64,000 nucleotides of DNA from Magnetovibrio sp. (lineage in GTDB: Bacteria; Pseudomonadota; Alphaproteobacteria; Rhodospirillales; Magnetovibrionaceae), in NCBI GenBank assembly GCA_026196495.1, contig JAPHSY010000033.1:140950-204949 (forward strand), given 5' to 3'. Numbering within the stretch: the stretch's first letter is position 1; every line of letters starts with the position of its first letter. Below the pieces are notes generated by a model that was not told where the DNA came from, made no database searches, and saw nothing but the letters and a program-made list of their open reading frames with translations. Shown piece by piece: positions 60,859 to 64,000 of the stretch. A program made the translations under genes and the position numbers.

Positions 60859-61065
60859 TTAAGAATCGTCTTCGGCGCTGTCTTTTTTGTTTTCGCCGAG
60901 CTTTTTGCCCGCGTGCTTCTTTTCAACCAAGGCCCGATTGGCATTGTTTTCCTGCTTTTCAGCCTTTGTGCGGCCAAATTTCACACGCTTTTCTTCAGCA
61001 CGTTTTTCTTTATCGCTGCGCGCCTTCGCTTTGCGGAAACGGTTGAGGTTGACGATGTCGGCCAT
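60859..61065 (-). CDS. DUF4169-family protein
   Basis: This 68-residue, highly charged protein has the family opening ADIVNLNRFRKAKARSDKEKRAEEKRVKFGRTKAEK. It is common in alphaproteobacteria and of unknown function; the composition suggests a helical, nucleic-acid- or ribosome-associated protein. It follows thrH by nine bases on the same strand and is likely co-transcribed. Confidence 0.85.
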   Translation of the reverse strand: MADIVNLNRFRKAKARSDKEKRAEEKRVKFGRTKAEKQENNANRALVEKKHAGKKLGENKKDSAEDDS

Positions 61066-61073
61066 AATGTCCT

Positions 61074-61682
61074 TTAAGCTTCTGGCTCCGTATTCAGCAG
61101 ATACTCTGTCGCTTCGCCATAATCGGTGAAGTGTGGGAATGCCGGGAAATCGTCTAGAACGTTTTGTGGGCTGCGGAAGAACGCCGCAACGTTGGCAGCT
61201 TGGATCATGCCCGTGTCATTGTAGCTGTCCCCCATGGCTGCTGTGACAAAATTAAGCTCTTTCAATGCCTTGACCGACTTGGTTTTGTGATCGGTGGTGC
61301 GCAGGCGGTAACCAGCAATGTGACCATCATCTGCGACGTCCAGATAGTGACAGAACAATGTTGGGCGGCCCAACTGCTCCATCAGCGGCTTGGCGAAACC
61401 GTAAAAGGTGTCAGAGAGGATGATCACCTGAGCGTGGGAACGCAGTTCGTCCAAAAAATCTTTGGCACCTTCCATAGGCCCCATGTCAGCGATGACATCT
61501 TGGATCAGGTCCATTTTGATACCGTGTTCATCCAGAACTTTGAGGCGATGGCGCATCAGTTCGTCATAATCTTTGATGTCACGGGTGGTGAGCTTTAGCT
61601 CCTCAATCCCGGTCTTTGCGGCGACCCCCAACCAAATTTCAGGGACCAGAACGCCTTCCATATCCAAACAAATAACGCGCAT
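61074..61682 (-). CDS. thrH: Phosphoserine phosphatase / homoserine phosphotransferase ThrH
   Basis: This 202-residue HAD enzyme has motif I CLDMEGVLVPEIW, motif II ILSDTFYGF, Lys in TTDHKTKSVKAL and motif IV AAMGDSYNDTGM. The ThrH type carries D-M-E-G rather than D-x-D-G and can transfer phosphate from phosphoserine to homoserine, bypassing ThrB or SerB. It heads a short minus-strand unit with the DUF4169 gene. Confidence 0.9.
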   Translation of the reverse strand: MRVICLDMEGVLVPEIWLGVAAKTGIEELKLTTRDIKDYDELMRHRLKVLDEHGIKMDLIQDVIADMGPMEGAKDFLDELRSHAQVIILSDTFYGFAKPLMEQLGRPTLFCHYLDVADDGHIAGYRLRTTDHKTKSVKALKELNFVTAAMGDSYNDTGMIQAANVAAFFRSPQNVLDDFPAFPHFTDYGEATEYLLNTEPEA

Positions 61683-61742
61683 AATTTTCTCAATTTTCAG
61701 GAATCGGTTAACAGATTTCGGTATTACAGCTTCTGCATCCCT

Positions 61743-62363
61743 TTAAAGCAAGCTGCGAAACACATCGTGGAACATCTCTTCGGTCAAACGTCCGGTGTTG
61801 GTGTTGTAACGTGAACAGTGGTAGCTGTCGGTGAGTGTCAAGCCATTGCCCAAATCATGCTGTGCGCAATGACCGAACTTAAAGGCCGACAGTTTGTGTC
61901 CCAAGGTTTTCAGCACCGCATTGTGAGCCACTGTACCTAAGGCAATTAGGGACTTTAGGTTGGGCATTGCTTTGATTTCGGCCACAAGGTAGAGGTTGCA
62001 GGCTTTGATCTCTGCACCGTTGACCTTGTTTTCTGGAGGCACGCAACGCACCGCATTGGTGATGCGGCAATTGGTCAGTTCAAGACCATCATCAGCGTTG
62101 GCACCATATTCACCTTCACCCAGACCAAACTTTAACAATGTGGGGTAAAGCAAATCACCGGCATAGTCTCCGGTAAAGGGACGTCCCGACCAGTTGGCTC
62201 CTTTAAGACCTGGGGCGAGGCCGACAATCAACAACTCAGCCTCAAGCGATCCAAAGCTGGGCACTGGGGCGTTGTGGAAGTCAGGATATGCGGCTTGGTT
62301 GTTGGTGCGGTATTCCACCAACCGAGGACATCGCGTACAGGTGGGGGATGGCTCTAAGGACAT
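61743..62363 (-). CDS. Uracil-DNA glycosylase, UdgB (family 5) type
   Basis: This protein of ~206 residues (ATG 62363) has the UDG fold. Motif 1 is GLAPGLKGANWSGRPFTGDYAG, and late motif DSYHCSRYNTNTGRLT contains the H-C-S block. Four Cys typical of an Fe-S cluster are distributed as CTRCPRL, NCRITNAVRC. Family 5 enzymes excise uracil and other deaminated bases. It is 24 bases after the diguanylate cyclase stop. Confidence 0.87.
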   Translation of the reverse strand: MSLEPSPTCTRCPRLVEYRTNNQAAYPDFHNAPVPSFGSLEAELLIVGLAPGLKGANWSGRPFTGDYAGDLLYPTLLKFGLGEGEYGANADDGLELTNCRITNAVRCVPPENKVNGAEIKACNLYLVAEIKAMPNLKSLIALGTVAHNAVLKTLGHKLSAFKFGHCAQHDLGNGLTLTDSYHCSRYNTNTGRLTEEMFHDVFRSLL

Positions 62364-62386
62364 GATGTTTTTCCGTCGGGAAGGGA

Positions 62387-63877
62387 TCAACCCATCACTG
62401 TCATGTTGCGTGTTTCTTTCGCTAAATACAATGCTTTATCTGCATCAATGTACATGTGCTCACCATCTCTGATGGCAGAGCCTTTAAGGGTGGTTCCCCC
62501 GATGGATACGGTGAGGAATTCAGACACTTTGCTGGCGGCATGGGCGATTTCCAGCACCTTCACACAGTGGCGAATGTTATCCAGAAAGGCCCGGGCGTCA
62601 TCGGGGCCAGTTGATGAGAACAATATGGCAAATTCTTCACCACCAATGCGGAAAGTAAAATCGTTTGGTCTGCGCATACATGACAAAATTGCTTTGCTGA
62701 CTTGTGCCAATGCTGCATCACCTTGTGGGTGGCCATATAAATCATTGTAATTTTTAAAAAAATCAATATCGAGAATGGCCAGTGTCAAGTAAGAATCATT
62801 GCGTTTGGCCAATCGAATTTCATGGGCGAGAACATCTTCATACTGCCGACGATTGCCCAGGGTTGTGAGATTATCCGTGAGTGACATCTTTTTACTGGTC
62901 ATATCCTGCAGCAAGCACGTATAGCCTTCGATGTCATAATCTTTATTTACATTGGGTACGACGGTGAGCTTAGCCCACTTCGTATAGCCAGACTGGGTGA
63001 TGTATTTGATCTCATTTTGCCACTGGGTACCAGTCTTCAAAACACGCCATATTGAGTCTTCTAAGTCGACGTCATTGTATTCAGGTGCAATGAAAAAATG
63101 ACTAGGTGTGTTGATGATTTCATCGGGCAAGTACTCTAAGAAACGACACAGGGCATTGCTGATGGAGGTGACATTGCCATGAATGTCCAGCTGCGCAATC
63201 ATGATGTTTTGGTCAATCAGGTGTGAGCGTTTTTTGATTTCTTCAGCGGCAAACGCCTGACGACGAATAATATAAATGGCAATGGTAACAGACAATACAC
63301 AGGCCAAGGTCGACAACACCGCTAAAACGATGATTCCTTGACGCTCATTATTGCGCGATTTATCTCTAAATTCTGTCGCTTTGTTAGCAGCAAAATCAAC
63401 CAGTTCATGAGTTTGTGCGGACAGCAAATGTACGTGCCGCGCACCTTTGCCTTTGGTGATTTGAGCCGCAGCATCAGACTTACCCATGCGTTTCAGTGCG
63501 ATCACTTCGGCGCGGATATCACGCCAAGAAATGAAGCTTTGATAGACCTTAAGGATTTGTTCTTTGTTGCCAAGGTAGCGTTCAAAAATGGTGTTGAAAC
63601 TGTTGAATACATTTTTTTCATGCTGATTGACTTGGCCAATAGCCTTTTCCAGTTCAGCATTGTTTTGAGATAAGACGACATCTTTCATGTAGCGATGCAT
63701 GGACACTAAGTTCATGTCAATGTCACGGGCTGCATTACTGACAGTAAATGGGTGCTTATATAGACGTTCTGTCTCAACCGTGAGTGATTTCACGGTAAGC
63801 ACAGAAAATATGCCAATTGTCACCACCAAAAGGATAACCAGCGCAAAGCCGAGTGCCGTTCTATTGTATATGCTCAA
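62387..63877 (-). CDS. Membrane-bound diguanylate cyclase with PAS and GGDEF domains
   Basis: This 496-residue protein has two membrane helices (~9-30 and ~183-203) bracketing a periplasmic helical sensor domain of ~150 residues. A PAS domain (~220-330) and a GGDEF domain (~335-495) follow. The active site is intact: LTTLGNRRQYEDVL, DIDFFKNYNDLYGHPQGD and FRIGGEEFAILF (GGEEF). It should make c-di-GMP; the PilZ protein at 17888 is a possible but unproven reader. The start is a TTG at 63877 with a weak site. The ~120 bp beyond to the window end show no gene. Confidence 0.9.
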   Translation of the reverse strand: MSIYNRTALGFALVILLVVTIGIFSVLTVKSLTVETERLYKHPFTVSNAARDIDMNLVSMHRYMKDVVLSQNNAELEKAIGQVNQHEKNVFNSFNTIFERYLGNKEQILKVYQSFISWRDIRAEVIALKRMGKSDAAAQITKGKGARHVHLLSAQTHELVDFAANKATEFRDKSRNNERQGIIVLAVLSTLACVLSVTIAIYIIRRQAFAAEEIKKRSHLIDQNIMIAQLDIHGNVTSISNALCRFLEYLPDEIINTPSHFFIAPEYNDVDLEDSIWRVLKTGTQWQNEIKYITQSGYTKWAKLTVVPNVNKDYDIEGYTCLLQDMTSKKMSLTDNLTTLGNRRQYEDVLAHEIRLAKRNDSYLTLAILDIDFFKNYNDLYGHPQGDAALAQVSKAILSCMRRPNDFTFRIGGEEFAILFSSTGPDDARAFLDNIRHCVKVLEIAHAASKVSEFLTVSIGGTTLKGSAIRDGEHMYIDADKALYLAKETRNMTVMG

Positions 63878-64000
63878 GAGGTTGAAGCCGTTTTTTTATT
63901 AGTGTGCCCGTATTGGCTTCAATTTAACAAACAAGGTATCTGCTATCCAATGGTATTTGAGTTATGACGTATGTAAGGAAACTTTGATCATCTTAGATTA

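Overview
The window is one stretch of alphaproteobacterial chromosome, most like a marine or aquatic member of the Rhodospirillales. I cannot name the genus. The grounds are an NDUFS4-type complex I gene, a pyruvate dehydrogenase E1-beta carrying its own lipoyl domain, the four-gene AapJQMP transporter, the small alphaproteobacterial families DUF4169 and DUF4170, a COQ10-like gene beside lipA, and many short c-di-GMP or two-component proteins. No prophage, transposase, CRISPR array or rRNA operon was seen.

Layout. 0-2.8 kb: the end of an alpha/beta hydrolase, a flagellar rod/hook-type protein and a Panacea-domain protein. 2.85-10.7 kb (minus strand): a ten-gene Mrp/Mbh-type cation/proton antiporter operon with three ND5-like subunits, ending with a superinfection-immunity-like membrane protein. 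10.9-14.9 kb: DUF192, tRNA-Pro, NDUFS4, tRNA-Arg, a TSUP exporter, a receiver protein and a membrane-anchored subtilase. 15.1-17.7 kb: modABC. 18.3-24.6 kb: a zinc-homeostasis locus, with znuA-hisI-cobW-carbamoyltransferase leftward and zur-znuC-znuB rightward from a shared Zur box. 25.1-31.2 kb: a cystathionine beta-lyase-like gene and the aap amino-acid transporter. 31.3-35.4 kb: an anchored unknown protein, a solute-binding protein, polyphosphate:AMP phosphotransferase and an AT-rich lipoprotein gene. 35.4-44.9 kb: ftsB, the pdhA-pdhB-pdhC-lpd operon, an arsR-arsM arsenic module, lipA and coq10. 45-48.1 kb: pncC and pgpA, then an M23 peptidase overlapping a bactofilin.

48.1-57.5 kb is the most unusual part. 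The functional lytic transglycosylase gene (slt) is followed downstream by three decayed copies of its own 3' end, all in the same orientation. Between the copies lie small accessory modules: NosP-like FIST protein plus hybrid kinase, coiled-coil protein plus glutaredoxin, and a DUF302 protein. This looks either like cassettes accreted at the slt 3' end or like repeated slt duplication with insertion and decay. 57.7-64 kb: dapA-smpB, a molybdopterin oxidoreductase, a second single-domain receiver, DUF4170/DUF4169, thrH, a uracil-DNA glycosylase and a membrane diguanylate cyclase.

Several loci link functionally. ModABC would supply molybdate for the sulfite-oxidase-like enzyme. LipA supplies lipoate for the E1-beta and E2 lipoyl domains. 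The zinc uptake genes, a zinc metallochaperone and a zinc-dependent enzyme share one control region.
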